Notes under the pieces: generated by a model
The model's input: only the letters and a program-made list of their open reading frames with translations
What the model was told of the DNA's origin: nothing
The model's database searches: none
In this document: one piece after another, positions 37,721 through 52,329 of the stretch
Position numbering within the stretch: position 1 is the first letter of the stretch
Layout of the letters: every line of letters starts with the position of its first letter
Source: Archilochus colubris
Taxonomy: Eukaryota > Chordata > Aves > Apodiformes > Trochilidae
Direction of reading: 5' to 3'
DNA length: 64,000 nt
Assembly: GCA_023079485.1 (NCBI GenBank)
Contig: CM041084.1
Span: forward strand, 107,346,967-107,410,966
Position numbers and translations under genes: made by a program

Positions 37721-40700
37721 ATATTTCTCTAACTTTTCTAGCATACTGAGAATGATTGTTCAAACGATTTAATGTAAACATGACTTTAAAAATTGTAATG
37801 CATCCTTCAGATAACATACAAGGGGTGACTGAGCACCTGGCATCAGTTTTGCAGCCCTCTTTGCTCCCTCCATGCTCAGAGCCAGCCCTATTGTCACTGT
37901 ACAAGTTCGGAGCTGTGGCTGCTGTGGTGGGAATTATCTGGGAAAAGTGAGAGCAAGGAAATTTAAGAGGTGTAGTAAAAGATGTATTAATTAAACAGAG
38001 AGCAATAGGAACTAAAACTTTGCAGAGAGGCAATGCCTTTCCTCCATGTTATGGTGACAAGACTAGAAAATTAGTCTCTTGAGATTCAAGAAGAAACAAA
38101 ACCAGGTAGTTTTTGTGAGAAAGACCTATCTGGGTAAAATACAGAACTTTATAACAAACCTAAGTATCTGCATTGTATACACAATTAATCAAAATTAATA
38201 GACAAACATTTCTGTAAGAAGTATTTTAAAAGAGAAGCTGCAATAAATGCCAAGGTGGATATTTGCTTGCATAGAATTTCACTCACATGTAATCCCAGTA
38301 ATTGCTTCCTTCTAATTAGATTTGTAATAGGAACCCAACCTAGTCTAGATGTTCTTCAGCAACTTGTCTGAGATGTCCATGGAATAGATTGCAAGAGAAG
38401 CTGACACAGGAACGATGGAGCAATGCACAGTGAGTGAGATACAAGACCAGTGTAAGGCTCAGCCACATCTTCAGGTCACCCAGAATTTGGAACCCAGGGA
38501 TGAATAAATCCCACCTGTCTGACTAAGCACTCACACAGCAAAGACACCAGTGTAAGTAGCATAATGTTAGAAGCACTACAAGTTTCTAAATAGGCAGAAA
38601 GAGCCATCTCTGGAGGCTCAGCTTTGATTTGTCTAGAGCATATTACACTCTAGTGACTATGTGTGTATTTGTGATGCAGGTGATAAGGCAGGTGATATGA
38701 ATCTAGGCTTTGGAGGCATATAAAGGAAACCTGGTCCACAGAGCAGTCATGATAGGCTATGGGAGCCAGGCTGCACCATACCAATAGTAGACACACATCT
38801 TACTAAATTCTGCTCAGCCTCTAGTGATCCATTTTAGGCCCTATGTGGATTTATTTTTTGGACATGGAGGTATGAGAAATGTCCACCATGTGTTCTTCAG
38901 CAGAGCATTTGCAAGGCCTAGCAAGGGTGGCTGCATTGGGTCTTCTGGTACAGTGTTCAAATGCACCTGTGTCAGGAGAATGAATTAAAAGCATGATTCA
39001 TATAAATTAGGATTCTGAATGTATGGATCTGTATTCAAGCTTCCCATAGAGATACTTCTTGTTCTCCTTGATTACATAAATCAGAGAAAGCCATTTCACC
39101 TACAGAAGCAGATTTCCCCTTGTGGTACCTGTTCCAAAGTTCAGCAAACTCAAACTCCTTTCTCCTGAATTCCATAATCTCTGGGCCAGTCACTTCCCTG
39201 AGATGAAAGATGGAATCCAGAACAACTGGAGTGATAAAAGATGATCTTTATTTCCAGCAACACATCCTGCTCATCCTTAATGGTGCATAATGACTGCTAT
39301 TTACAGGGAAGGTTGACTCTTGATTAAAAGAGAAGTTTAGTAGTCATTCTTAGAAGGTATGCACTTTATTCTGTTGTGTAAGTTGCCATCGTTCTGTAGG
39401 ACGACAGTAAATGACCTGGAGGTGACTAATGAACGACTACCTGCTGCTTCTCTGCGTGCATTCAGTGAAATAATCATTCCTTGTGATTAAAATAACAGAA
39501 GGGAGAACTTTTTCATATTGCACATAAAACTAAACCTGGGGAACTCATTGCCAGAGGATGTTTTGGTGGTATAAAAGTGTTAAAACAAATTAAAGGCAGA
39601 AAGGCGTATCAAATATTATTAGGCATAGCTGTATGGATGCAATTTCCAGCTCATGAAGATCCTAACCACCAAAAGATCTTGTGAGATCTTTCCTGAACCT
39701 GACTATTACACTAAGCAACTGCTGTTGGCCACTCTCAGACACAAGCTGTCAGGCTAGAAGGAACTCTAATGTCTAGGGCTAGTGATTTGATGCATTCTTA
39801 TGTCATTATCTCCACTTAATATTTTATTTAGACCTCTTCCCACAAACTCGGTATACAAGCACAGAATATGCAAAAATCCTCAGTGAGATATAATGCATCC
39901 TAGGTTTTGTCTGAAACACAAAAAAAGGTTAGATGCCTACATTACTACTGCTCATATAAAACCAGAAAATAACAGTGCCATTGCATTAAGGAAGATGATG
40001 CGTTATGTGAATAAAATGTAAGACAGAAATTATGTTATGGAAAACACTAAAATATGTATTTCAGGTTCAAACCTGGGCATTGGCTTTTTCCTCAGGAAAA
40101 TAACTTTTAAAATCTGACATCTTAAATTATTTTTTTGTGGATGATGTGGAAAATTGTGATCATTTCACAAAAGCTAGTTGATGAAACGGAAAGACCAAGG
40201 GTCACTACTTAGGAAATCAGCATTTTCTATTTGTCACAGACTATTGAAATACTATGGCTCTCCCCCTTCAAAAGAAAAAGAAAATAACCTTAATTTTTCT
40301 CAATTAAAAACCACTAAAGCTTTTAATAAAACACTCTCTCGGAGAGATGGCTTTGACTTTACTAGGTACTGTTGCCAATGGTGATATTTTAATGATGGTT
40401 GCTGGACCGTATTACTTCCACTTTCTCATTGCCTCAACGCTCAGATGCAGGCTACAACACAAAAATCTGCTCTGAAAAAAGGACATGGGCATCTATGGAG
40501 CAAAATAATTTGGAGGGGCAGGGCAGCACCTGAAGTCGTTATGACTAAGACAGCAAAAACATCCATGCAAATTGCTGCTTCTTCAGGGACCCAGTTCATA
40601 CTTGAATAAGGCTGGATTCAGAATGTCCTTATGGTATTAGTCATGCAATTCACACAGCAGTCAATGCCTGAGCAGTCAGATTAGACAAGAAACTGCATGC

Positions 40701-43700
40701 TTTGCTTGTGGCTAGCATAGCTGCTCTATGCAGTCAGTTGGAAAGAAGGAAACACACTCCCATGTAGTGTCATGACAGCTGGCTTGGTGCTTCTGTGGAA
40801 GTATAAATGCTCCCTGAGCCTCTGCAAAGGCTGCAGGTGAGGATAGGATGGCTGGCCATGCCCTGCAGCAGCATTACAAATATTTGGTCATTGCTATCTA
40901 AAGCCTGTGTTGGGTTTTCTGTAATCACCTTTAAACATACTCCATTAATTAGACTACAGGCTCTAATACCTAAAAGGAACTGATTTTCTCTAACCCACCC
41001 TTCCCTTCGTCCCAGGAAGAAAGGGATGTTATGGGATTATCTCTCCTCCTATAACGTGTGAAGGCACTTGTAAGGAGAAAAACTCCTGTTACCTCTCCTC
41101 TAGCTCCACTGCAGTGATTTGAGGGCATAGTAGGGCTGTTTGGCTGTCCCTTACACACCTTGCAGATGCAGACACTTGCAGAAGGTCAGAGCCTGGAAGG
41201 AAGAGATCTCCACAAATGATGCTGGAAAGAGGTAGCACAAGGCACCATACCAAACAGCCTAATCTGGTATTTTGTTGATAATTAAAACCAGAAACAACTG
41301 TAAATATATGAAGTGCTGAGATCCACAAGCAGTCTGTCATGAGGTATGTCTGATATGCTTAGCTAATAGAAAACAGGAGGAGAAAAACTCACTAGAATGC
41401 CCTGACATTTAAATCCCACTGCTGAAAAACCTATAGATGTCTCCTCCAAGCTGGTAACCAGACTTAAAGCATGCCAGTGCCATAGTAGGTGCCCACCACT
41501 AGTGTCACTCCTAACACACAGCCCTCCTCAGAACCATTGTCTTCATCAGCTGTTCACTTGAGCACCCTCTCATCTGCCTGTCCTGCTCAGTATCTTTCAG
41601 GGGGGGGAAGTATCCAAGTGCAGAACTTGGCAGGGTGGCTGAAATAACACAGTTATCCAGGATTTTGCTTGAGCTAAGATAGAAATGTGATTTCTGATCA
41701 CATTCTCTTGTCAAGAGTGGAAAAAAAATGAAACAAAAGATAGGATGAGATGGCTATGCTACAGGGACTTAGCTTTGAGTACTGGAAGTATTAAGACCGG
41801 ATAACAAGAAAACGTTCTTCGGGCTTTTAACTTCATGTACGTTTTAGTAAAATATATCTAAGAAGAGATGGTAAGGTTTCTTTTGTAAGTTTAGGCTACA
41901 TCCCTGCCTCATTTGGGGCTGATCATGGACTTGAAATACATTTATAGATAAATATATACATATATCATCTTAAAAAATTCCAAATTATCCTGTCATGATT
42001 GCTGAGCTTTTCAAGCTTGCACACAGACTTTATCCTTGCTGTTTACTTCTCCAGTTCTTAGGCAGCACTTGTCCCTGCATGCCTTCTACTTCCTTCTGTG
42101 AATGCAGAACTTCTGCAGCACACGTGAGGTAGCAACATCATTTTTTGAGGTAAAATGGGAACTTTTAGCTGCAACTGATATCAAAAGGACAAATTAACAT
42201 ACTTTGGGTCAATCCACACTGTAGAAAAAAACCACACTTAATCTAAACCCACACTGTAGCAATATGAAATGTCAGTATAAATAATTCTTTTTAATTGAGA
42301 GAACAACTAGCAAAATGATCCAAGTGCCACATAATTTAACAACATTGAAAATCAGTGAAATGCTTCCTAAAGCTCAGAAAAAATTCTCCTTACCACATGC
42401 AAGTCAGGTGAGGAAGACACAATGGAAGACAGCAGTAGGGCTTCAGACACAGTTTTGTAACTTTGTCCTTTATGCCCAGACATGCTTCTATTCTTCCACT
42501 TGCTTATCTGAAGCCAAACCTGTTGAACGTGAAGCCTAACTTTGCAACATCTAAAGGAAATTCACCTTTAAATCATATAAGTGTAGGGGTTCATGCTTCC
42601 GATTACCAAGCCAAGATTTTCTGGGTGTTTTGGTTTTTAGTGGCTGTTGAAGTTAGACTCTTAAAATCATCTTCTTTTGAAGTGATGCTGTGATGCTGTT
42701 TCCCAACTTGGTTTTCTAATTAGCAGGCCTGACTTTAGCAGCACTAATCTGGTGATGTTTGACATGTTTGAAAGTCACGCCATTCAGAAGCTTTGACATA
42801 ACTTTATGAGCCTGTTACTTGGTAAGAGCTTTTAGAATTGTTGCTTGAAGTTGAGCCTCTACTTGTCCTGGAACTGGTCTTGGGTAGCTCCAGACTGCTT
42901 CTATAGCTACTAGAACTTCTTTCTTTTCTTGCTTCTTTTGCTATTTTCTCCCTTAAGTCTACATTCTCCTCTTTATATGCAAGCAGCATAGTTACTGTTT
43001 TACTCTGTAGCCACTGAAAAGCCCGATATAAACAGTAGGGATGAATTTTATTTATATACATTGGTTTAGCCGTATACTGTTCCCAAATCCTAGGTTTAAC
43101 TTCTCACACATGCCTTTCTTTCTTTTCTTTGTGTGTATGTGTGTTTTGGTTTTGCTTGGTTGGGTTTTATTTTTGTTTGGGTTTTTATTTTTTGCTTCTG
43201 TGGATATAAGTTATTGGCATTATTTGAATTCCAGAAATGTAATCATATACAATGAATTATATTTCACGTAGCATCTGATGATTTTAAAAAATGAAATAAA
43301 TAATTGAAGATATATTCATGTTGGAATATTTACAATTGAATATAAATAGTAGATTTATAACTTTTTTAATAAGCTTTAATGGTTGCAAGATGTCTGGAGC
43401 CAAACATGCACAGAATTTTGTTTTAAATACAAGACAAAAAATTTTGGGAAGTGCTACAGACCCTTTGAGGGTCTTTGAGGGAGGCAGAGAGCTGAAGATC
43501 CTGAGAGACCATTTGTTCTCTGCTCTGCCTGTTTGTACACACCAGGTACAGAACCCAGTTGTGCACATGGACACATGGGACATAATATCACCTGAATAAT
43601 TACAGACTTGGTTTACAGCATTTAAATTGTGGGTATAAAATTTACTCCAAAACTGGGGTTTTATATCGATGCATAAAAAATTAATTACTGTTCAGAGGAC

Positions 43701-46700
43701 AGAAAGGAAAGCAAGATTACAACTGGTTTAAAAGATCTACTCGAAGCTGAAAATTTTTTATAGCTGCAAATTCCTTTCTGCACTGTGATCTCCTCAGAAG
43801 GGAGACCATGCCAGTATGAGTTATTAGCAAAAAACACAGTGGGGCCAGATGCTGAGGGCAGCCTCTTCTTGGCATCTCTGTGCACCACTGTGACACAACA
43901 GGCTTAATCATAGGAGTTATGAGTGACTTCCATCTGATTTTGTTGCACAATATAATACCCAATACAGCATTGGCCTTTAATAAAACAAGTTTTGTGGCTT
44001 CAGATGGATGTTGTGACTAATATTAGTCTTTTTAATTCTACCAGTCTTTCATTATTTATCTAGCTGCCTATCACAGGGATTGCAAAGACCAACTTTCCAA
44101 TAGCTTCTAATGAAGTAGGATTTCTTATTAATATTTCCAGAAGCCTAATTATTTCTTCACATATTTGTTTTTACAAAATTGCTTTTTACTTTTCCATGTG
44201 TTTTAAGGTGAGAAACTGCTCTCCAGTGCTCCTGAAGTCACACAAATAACAGTGTCCCCTCTGAATCTATGTATCTGGATTGTGACTTGGTTCTTCATCT
44301 CCAACCCTCCAGCTCTCACTTATGTAATATAAACTTGCAGTGGGTTATGTCCAGAAGCTTCAAAACACTGCCAAGAGCTTGGCAGGAAAGGAACAGGAAA
44401 GGAACAGCACAGGAAAGTAGATCAACTTTACCGGTGCCCAAAGCAAGACAGGCATCTTATCAGGTGAAACAGATTTCTAAACTGACTCCAGATGAAGTCG
44501 TTAAGCCAATGTATTAGATTAACAAGAAGGAAGTTAATTATGCCTTGCAAATAATGTTTTACCTCTCTTAAATATTAAAAAAAAAGAAACCAAAAGTAAT
44601 ATACACCATTTAATTTGCACACTCATAACCTTTGCTTACTGTCTGAAGAAAACAGGTTTTCTTTCTCCTATTGTTTCAGAATTTTTATAGGGTTTTTTTC
44701 TCTAGTGAATAGGAGACACCAGACCACCTTACAGGCAGCTTTTTTCCTTCCGTGCAGCACACCAGATACTAGTGAGCAGCAGTAAAGCAGCACAGGGGTC
44801 CTGCCACTGACCTGTATAACCTTGTCATACTAATACCATTTCCTCTTTCAGCTCAGCAACAGGAACTCCTCTTCTCTGGTTTCTGTTCCCTGCTTCTGGA
44901 TTTCTTGTCTTCATACCTAAGTATCTCTGAAAAGGCAGCTCAAAAATCTCTGTAATAGATTGAAGTTAGTGAAAATATAGATCATAATGACTTCACTAAT
45001 CCCCCAAGGAATGCAAGATGTTCATCTTTCATTAATATGAACCGTATGTCTCTAGCATCATTATCTTTTGTGATACCTGTGTTAAAAACTGTGCAGAAGT
45101 TACTGAGGGTCTTCTTCCTTATGTTTGACTTTGAAGCTTTGCTCATGATGGACACATTTAGAATTTCTGTCTGTGCCAGAAGGCCATTGCCTTCACCTTC
45201 TTCCAACACTCCTGCCTCCTGCTCAAAGCTGTGGTCTTGGGCCTCGCTGTTCTCTGGTGAAAGTGAGATAGGACAAAAGGCACAGTCTATTCCCTACAAA
45301 GAGATATTCTTCCACCAGAAACAAAAGCAAAATCTACTCTGGAAAATACCAGAAACCTATTATACACAACTGCAGCTACTGATTTGGAGGCCTAGGTTGC
45401 TACAAGGCCAAGGCCAGCCACCCTTGGATCTTTCAGAAGATGCTGCATCAGAGGTGTTTCTGAAAACCAAAAAAAAAAAGCATCAATCAGCATTAAAACA
45501 TTGAAAAGACACAGTGGCAGAAAGTGACAAAGATTGGGATTGTTTGGTTAATCTAAACATATACCCGCAGATGTTATCTCTTCACAGGTTTTCCACTCGT
45601 GGCCATATTGACCAAAAACTTTCTCCAGAAGGCAAGATTAATTCTGACTCCTGAATTACCTCTTCCTCAGAAGATAATAATAGATAAGAGGATAACTTTG
45701 GGGTTTCAGAGACTCAGGAAGGACTGCATGCCTCTAAGATTTCCTTGACTTTCCACCACAATACTTGAAGACCTCCAAAGAACTTCACTGGCCAGCACCG
45801 TATTTGTCCTCTGATATCCCCTCCTTGCTACTGCCACCATGGGGATTTGTCAGCAAAGTTTCTATTTGGTCTAAGAAGTCTGTTCTTTGTGGCTACAGAC
45901 CTGCCTTACACAGAAAACTGAAGGGAGTGGCACAGTTTCCACATGGATCATGCAGAGTTCCTGGGCCATGCAGTCGAGCCCAGGAGCTAGGAAATGCTTC
46001 TCCATTTTGCTTCTTAGAGAGACAGCATTCATACTAAATTTCAGTGGTGGGACCCATCTTTCAGAGGAAGTCATGGCAATAACACATGCAAGCAACATTA
46101 ACCTGCAAATAGGCCTAGACCCTATAATATAATCAGTGAACTTGGCTTCACCAGAAGATAAAACTCACTAGCTGTTCATTATAAATGAAAGGAAAACTTT
46201 ACTCCAGATTGGGAGAACAAGATGGCAGCCAGGAGACTCCTCTAAACTGCTTGAAAAATAAGCAAGTAGCTGTTACCCAGGTAACTGGTACTAACTGTAA
46301 TTGTGAATCTGGTCATTTTTCTGTTGCTGTTTATTTCCAAGGTTTGGCAGAGAAGGCAGGCATCATCTCAGAGTGAGCAATTTCATGATTGCCTTGCTCT
46401 AATCTTTCTCCTTTCCATACTCTATTTTCCTTCCTTACGTTCTCCTTGCATTGCATTTAATTTTTCTAGTTGCAAGGCTGTCTTTCTGAAGATGTTCCTG
46501 GGTTTGCCCCATACATCTTCAGCAACTCTGAAATTGCAATTATCAAGGTTATTATTATCAACAGTTACTAACAATAGAACAGCAGTTACCTGACATGAGT
46601 AGGTGTAAAAATATCTATTATAAGGAAACTGAAAATTGCTTTTGACATGGTCCTGTCTAAATGAAATTTTAACATTCAATTTCATATCCAGAAAGATGTT

Positions 46701-49272
46701 AATATAATGCATGGTATTGACTGATTACAAGAGATCCTACTCGTCCTAGGAACTGTTTCTGTAAGAGAGAAATTATTTGGGGCTGAACTGACTTAGCAAT
46801 CAGAAATAATCTTGACAAGAAAAGCCCACACTCCATAGACGTTTTGTCAGCAACAGTCATCCTGATGATGTTCAAATGAGATTCCCAAAATATAAAGTAT
46901 ATGAAAAAACAAGGACCTGTATATGATAAGCACTGCAAAGTGTGTCTGTGTGCTTTACCAGTCAAGTAATTCCCAGGAGTACAATCTCCATAAATGTAAG
47001 GTAAGGTTATATCAGAGGTGAGTACACTGCTACATGCCACTTGTAAAAATATCTTAAAATGCAGCAAGTGAGACAGAGTCCTGTCCCTGCTTTGCTGAGT
47101 GATTTCAGACAAATCATTTCATCTTGCTGTGCCTTGGGTTCCTCATATTAAATATTAATTGAGTTGAGTTCCTCATATTAAGTTGAATGAATGGCTTCAT
47201 CACACACTATGACGGAGCTAGTAGCATTTCTCATTTCCTTTCTCTTGCTACTACAGAAACTTCCTTTTTAGCCCATCCATATAGGTCTGAATACAGCACT
47301 GATAAAATAATTTAAAGCTGTATTCCTGGGTGCTTGCCAGAAAACACATAGTTTAGGAGAGTCTTAGGCTGGCTTACTCTTTCAGGATGAAGGCCTGTAT
47401 TAACTTAGAAATGACAGGTCCTCCAGGTAACTGCTGGGGAAACATGTTTCCTTTAATCAAGAGGGTAAGGTTAGAGCAGAAATTTTAATTATTTAAGTTG
47501 TTGGGGTTTTTCACTTCCCACACAGGAGACTTTCACTCAAGGCTAAGTCTGAGACTGCAGTATTAGGGGTGTGTTTGTGGTTATCTTAAGTAGATCTTAC
47601 TACAGCCCAAAGGGGCTGTCCTACCTATCCTCTGCCCGTGGCTTAGCACCCCCAGCTCTTCTTTCATGCCACCATTTGCTCTGCATGTTTAACATCTTTA
47701 AAAAATGAAAGTTTTAAACATTTAGGAAATCTGAAAATTATATGCAGAATGTAACACAGCTGAGTATGTGCAGGTTCTTCACAGCTGTGGGTAAAATTGT
47801 ATAAATAAGTATGTTTATGTAAGAGAGAAGACCTAAAAATATTTAACATAAACTTATAGAGAAAACAAACAAAAAATCAGAAGCTCTTCTAAATATAGCC
47901 AACAGAAGTGAAGCACTAAAAAAAAAAGTTTAACTGCAAAATAAATATTGCTATAAAACAAAAGCTTTACAAGATGTGTGAAACTGAATAACTAAAGTGA
48001 ATACATTATTGTGATATATCTATTAATTTAAAAATTTAGACATCCACAGTAGCCTGATGTGTAACAGTTTAATACTATCATGACAAATTTATGAATAAGC
48101 CAGTTCTATGCTTATCATCCCAGACTTAGTATGCTTACTTTTAAAAGCATGTAGCATGTTAAAAACATGTAGTTTCTTTCATGTGTTTTCCCCTTATAGT
48201 ACAGTTCTTAAAGTTGTGAGCTTTAGCCTACAAACACATTATTTTTAGCCATGTATGAAAATACCTGCAACACACATCTGATTGAGACAGTCTGTCTGAC
48301 ACCCCACTTCCCTGAGTCCTTTAGCATTCCCACTTGGTAATCTCACCACTCATCCTCTGGGGAAGAAGCCTCAGGAGCTGGTTTTGCTCTCCAGGATCAA
48401 CTCTCCTTGAGCAAAGCTTTTTGGCAGACTCCACACTGATGCAAATGCTGGAGATCAATTTGTGGCAGTAGGAATTTTTTATCCACAGCTTTGTTATCTC
48501 TTTGTCAGCAGCAACTACCTCCTCCACCTGTGACACAAACAAGCCAAAGAAATCACATAGCCTTTCATTTTGTAGTGGTATCAAACTGTAGGATGATACT
48601 GATTCTTCAACACATCTGTAGCAAAAAAAAAAAAAAGCTTATAAATAACTTCAGCTAATAATGATTTAATTTTTATGCATTTTGCAAATGATAGATAACA
48701 TCAGGCAGTTTTTCTGAACGGAGTGTACTAATTTAAAGAATTAATCACAGTATTGCAAGAACTTTTATCAACTGAAAAAATACATCATGTTTTGGCATAT
48801 AGCTAACATACTTAGCCACTGAAACATTAAGGTAGTTTCTCTTGAAATTAAATGCAGAGAGCAGCACTGTGTTACTGTTATTACCACTTTTGGATGTACC
48901 TTGCGTCACTAACTTTCCTGCATGTCTCCCTCTCACTGGTCAACTTACAGATTCTGAGAAAAAAATCAACCTTTGTGTGCATGTGACAGCCACTTTATAG
49001 AAGGTCTACCCTCACACATTGTATAAAATTGTTGTCAGAATATCAAAATACGAAGAGTACCCAAATTTTATGAGGATACAAAAATATCCCTACCTCTTCT
49101 GTAATCAATCTTCTGTAATTAAGATACTTCTTATTAATTCATCATGTCATTCTTTGCTATTTCCTGGTCTTTTTTTCTGGGTCCTCTGAAGCTCTTTTTT
49201 GCTCTTGCATATTGTGCACCATGGAAAATATTAAAAAAGAATGTTGACCTAGGTGTGTATGCATATATATAC

Positions 49273-49294
49273 GTGTGTGTGTGTGTGTGTGTGT
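49273..49294. repeat. (GT)11 dinucleotide microsatellite
   Basis: Eleven uninterrupted GT units flanked by ATATATAC and ATGTGTGAATATGTG imperfect extensions. Confidence 0.93.
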
Positions 49295-49664
49295 ATGTGT
49301 GAATATGTGCTACATCAAATATGGATGAAGCTGTGGGTTTGGGCTGATGATTCAGTCTTGGAGGCTTAAAAGCTTACACTTCATTTTAAAAAAATGATGT
49401 AAGAACAGTATTTTTAAAGAATTAAACCACTGCAGCAGGGAAAGTATGTTTTTTTAAGCATTCAAATGTGTTAGTTACCTCACACACATGGGAGTCACTA
49501 GGAACTGGAATCCTAGGTGGCCTTCAAACATCAGCAGGTGACTGGCTGAATTTTTAGATACCAAAATACAATCTAAATCTCTTTCCATGGAAAGAAAAGT
49601 GAAATTTTAATTAATTCTGTTGTATGACAATTATAGTCTAAATTACACAGCTCTCTTTACACAA

Positions 49665-49709
49665 CCATAGAATCATAGACTGCTTAGGGCTGAAAGGGAC
49701 CTTAAAGGT
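49665..49709 (-). mobile_element. CR1 LINE 3'-end fragment (short)
   Basis: CCATAGAATCATAGACTGC followed by GGGCTGAAAGGGACCTTAAAGG is the reverse complement of the avian CR1 3' terminus. Only about 45 bp is recognisable. Confidence 0.75.
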
Positions 49710-52329
49710 GCAAGGCCCTTTCCTTTGCTGTTCTGTATGGTGGTAAAAGGGGTAAGAGAAAAAACACAAAAATCTTACTACAAAATGTAAAGAACAGAAA
49801 AGCTCCAAGAGCACAAAATAACTGTTATATGGATGCCAGTAATTATGTCTTATTAATTCCAGTATTCCCAAAGGCTAATGATCAGTTTAGGATTTTTTCT
49901 TCAAGCTAGATCAAACTACTGTACCTGTAGTTACTGTATTTTGTAATCTTTTTTTTTAGACTAAGTTGTGAGGGGTTTAAAATTATTAATGTGTAAATTA
50001 TACTTTTGAAAGTTTGAACATTTGTTTTGAAATAATTTCAAAATGAATTAAATGAATGAAAAAACATTTGAAATTACATTCTAATTTTTCCCATTGAAAA
50101 ATTATTTATAATTTCTGACAAATCCTTGTGGACTCTTCTTCATAATAAGGTACGGCACAGAGATACAGTGTAGCAGCTGGGGCCCCTACTTTTGCTGGGA
50201 CTGTAATTGTTTGAGGCATTTTATCAACTTCTGTAGATCAAATTATCTTCTGTAATAATAAAAAATTTGATGCCACAAAATTAACATGTTTTGGTTTGTG
50301 AAAGAACATGAGTATTTTACACTTGCAAGAAGTAACTTCTTCCATTGAGTGGACAAAATGGAAATTCAGAACTGCTAGGAGGAATCTTGAGTAATACACA
50401 CTTTCAGCCTTTCTTGGTTTCTTATCAAGGCTCCAATATAACTTTCACATGCAGTGACTTCTCAATAATCTAAATAAAATATGTTTTATCAATCTTCTTT
50501 CAAGGATATTCTAGCAACAGTCTACTAATTCAACTCTCTGAAGGTCTATAGAGAAGCTTGAGAACCAATCATTCTGAAGCCAAGTTTGCCCTTATAATCT
50601 TTGCCCTTATAATAGTAAGTACAGAACTACCTCTGCAATGCCAGAATACTGGCCCACTGACTACTGCGTTAGTAATAGGGATATTTTATGTGTTAAGGCA
50701 TTAATGATAGTGTGATGGTATGGTATGTAACATTAAAAATATAAAAAAGCAACGTTACAAATTCCACAAAATTAAATAAATAAAATCTCCAAATCAAATA
50801 TTTGAAAAATCTAGAAGGAAAAATATAAAATTGTTATCTTTTGGAATACTTGCTTAAGCAAAACTTCGGAAAGATGATGCTTTCTTGCACTGAAGAATAT
50901 ACAATTTTTTTATGTGCAACAAATAATTTTTTATCTTTACATAATCTAAAAGGAAATTTCACATTTTTGAAAATTTCCCAGAAAAGGGAAAATCTCAATG
51001 TGATGCATTTAACATTGCCTGACCCTGATTGCCTCAGGGCTGGGCATGTTGTGCTCATTACCAAAAGCTGAGTGACAGCAGGGACATGCATGACTGGTTT
51101 TGGCAGCCCCAGCCAGCTGCAAGGCAGCAGAGGACCCGTGATAAGCAGTGTGTATGCTGCAAAGCTGCTTACCCAGCAGGAGCATGGGACCTCATCCTGG
51201 TAGGTGCTGAGTACACCCAGAGGTGCTGACACCTCTTTTGCCAGCTTAACTTCAGTTCTGGCAGGTGCCCAGTGCCCTGGTGGGCTTGGCAGGCTCAGGA
51301 GCACACCAGTCATATTGCACTTTTGGAAAGGAAGCCTTGCACCCTCCTCCCACATTCAGTGGCCCAGCAAAAGTTCACTCTGTCTTTTTCTTGCCTGTTA
51401 CATGAGGTTCAATTGGCCCAAGGGTACAAGGAGGGACTTAAAATGTCTCAGCTGCAGAATGGAGGGACCTATTGCTGACCAGAGTGGGGAATCCTCTTTG
51501 ATTTCTCTATCCCTCATGTATTTGTGCTCCTGCCATGCAAAATGAGGCCAGAAGGGATCTGTGCAGCTCATCCTCCCTTTGCTGTTGTTTTGAGCAGCTC
51601 TCCCCTTTCCCTGACACAGGGCATGGGTACATGGCCCTCTCCACCAAGTCATTGAGAGCACAGCCCTTAGGAAGGGAAAGGTATGGCATGAGGAAGCTTT
51701 GCAGCTGGTGAAAGTAGGAATTCTCCTCCCTCTGGTTCCGATATTCTTGTGGCACAGTGACTAAAACACTATGTTTTTTTCCCAAATTAATGTTACCTCT
51801 TGAATTACAAGCCATTCTGCTCCGAGTGCTGAGCTTCTGTGAACAGTGTGCATGGAACTGACTTCTTCACACCTGAAATTAAACAAATAGACTTTTATTT
51901 TAATTCAAACAAATCATTTCTTACAGTCTATATTCTTCACAGTGATATTCAGTGATTTTAATGTCTTCCATTATACTCGGTGCAAGGAGAAAACTGATAA
52001 TTGCATTCAAAGCAATGATAAGTTACCATTTTAATGATTCCTTATGTTGTGAGTAATTTATAAATCACTTGGTCTCTTCCCAGCAAAGCTTGCCTTCTGT
52101 TTTTAAAATGTACCCTTTCGTATCCAACAAAGGGTTTCAGTGCAATAAGAATTAAGGTGTGTCTCTCAGCTTTTACCTGCAAGCAATAATGATGTTGTCA
52201 AGCGTTTCAGGTGAGACCAGCCCAGGGTTTTGGGGTGGGGAAAGACACTCTGTTATACAGCATCTTCAGTGCTTCCCTCAGAGGGAGGCAGAGACACCTT
52301 GAAGAGCTGAGTATACAGACATCTACGGA
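49710..52329. other. Upstream intergenic region of the desmoglein gene
   Basis: No gene recognised. A relatively GC-rich, Gly/Pro-codon-like patch at about 51,020-51,420 has overlapping open frames on both strands, which suggests composition rather than coding. A 15-base tandem duplication (TTTGCCCTTATAAT-type) lies at about 50,585-50,613. Confidence 0.5.

Larger units (their letters stand above)
36210..49664. other. Long intergenic stretch, no gene recognised
   Basis: About 13.5 kb with no supported exon. It contains a TTG microsatellite at about 36,667-36,692, A-rich tracts at 37,686-37,720 and 45,468-45,480, T/G-rich sequence at 43,125-43,195, a 14-base direct repeat (47,138 and 47,168) and a GT repeat at 49,273. 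The minus-strand Lys/Ser-rich frame at 42,804-43,061 is discussed as a finding. Other frames (e.g. 45,037-45,504) look like chance. Confidence 0.5.

Noticed and set aside
45037..45504. 155-residue plus-strand frame
   Set aside because: No recognisable domain, ends in a poly-Lys stretch from an A run; looks like a chance frame.
51020..51480. GC-richer patch with frames on both strands, possibly a CpG-island-like promoter
   Set aside because: Few CpG dinucleotides and no exon; the richness is mainly GC without CpG.
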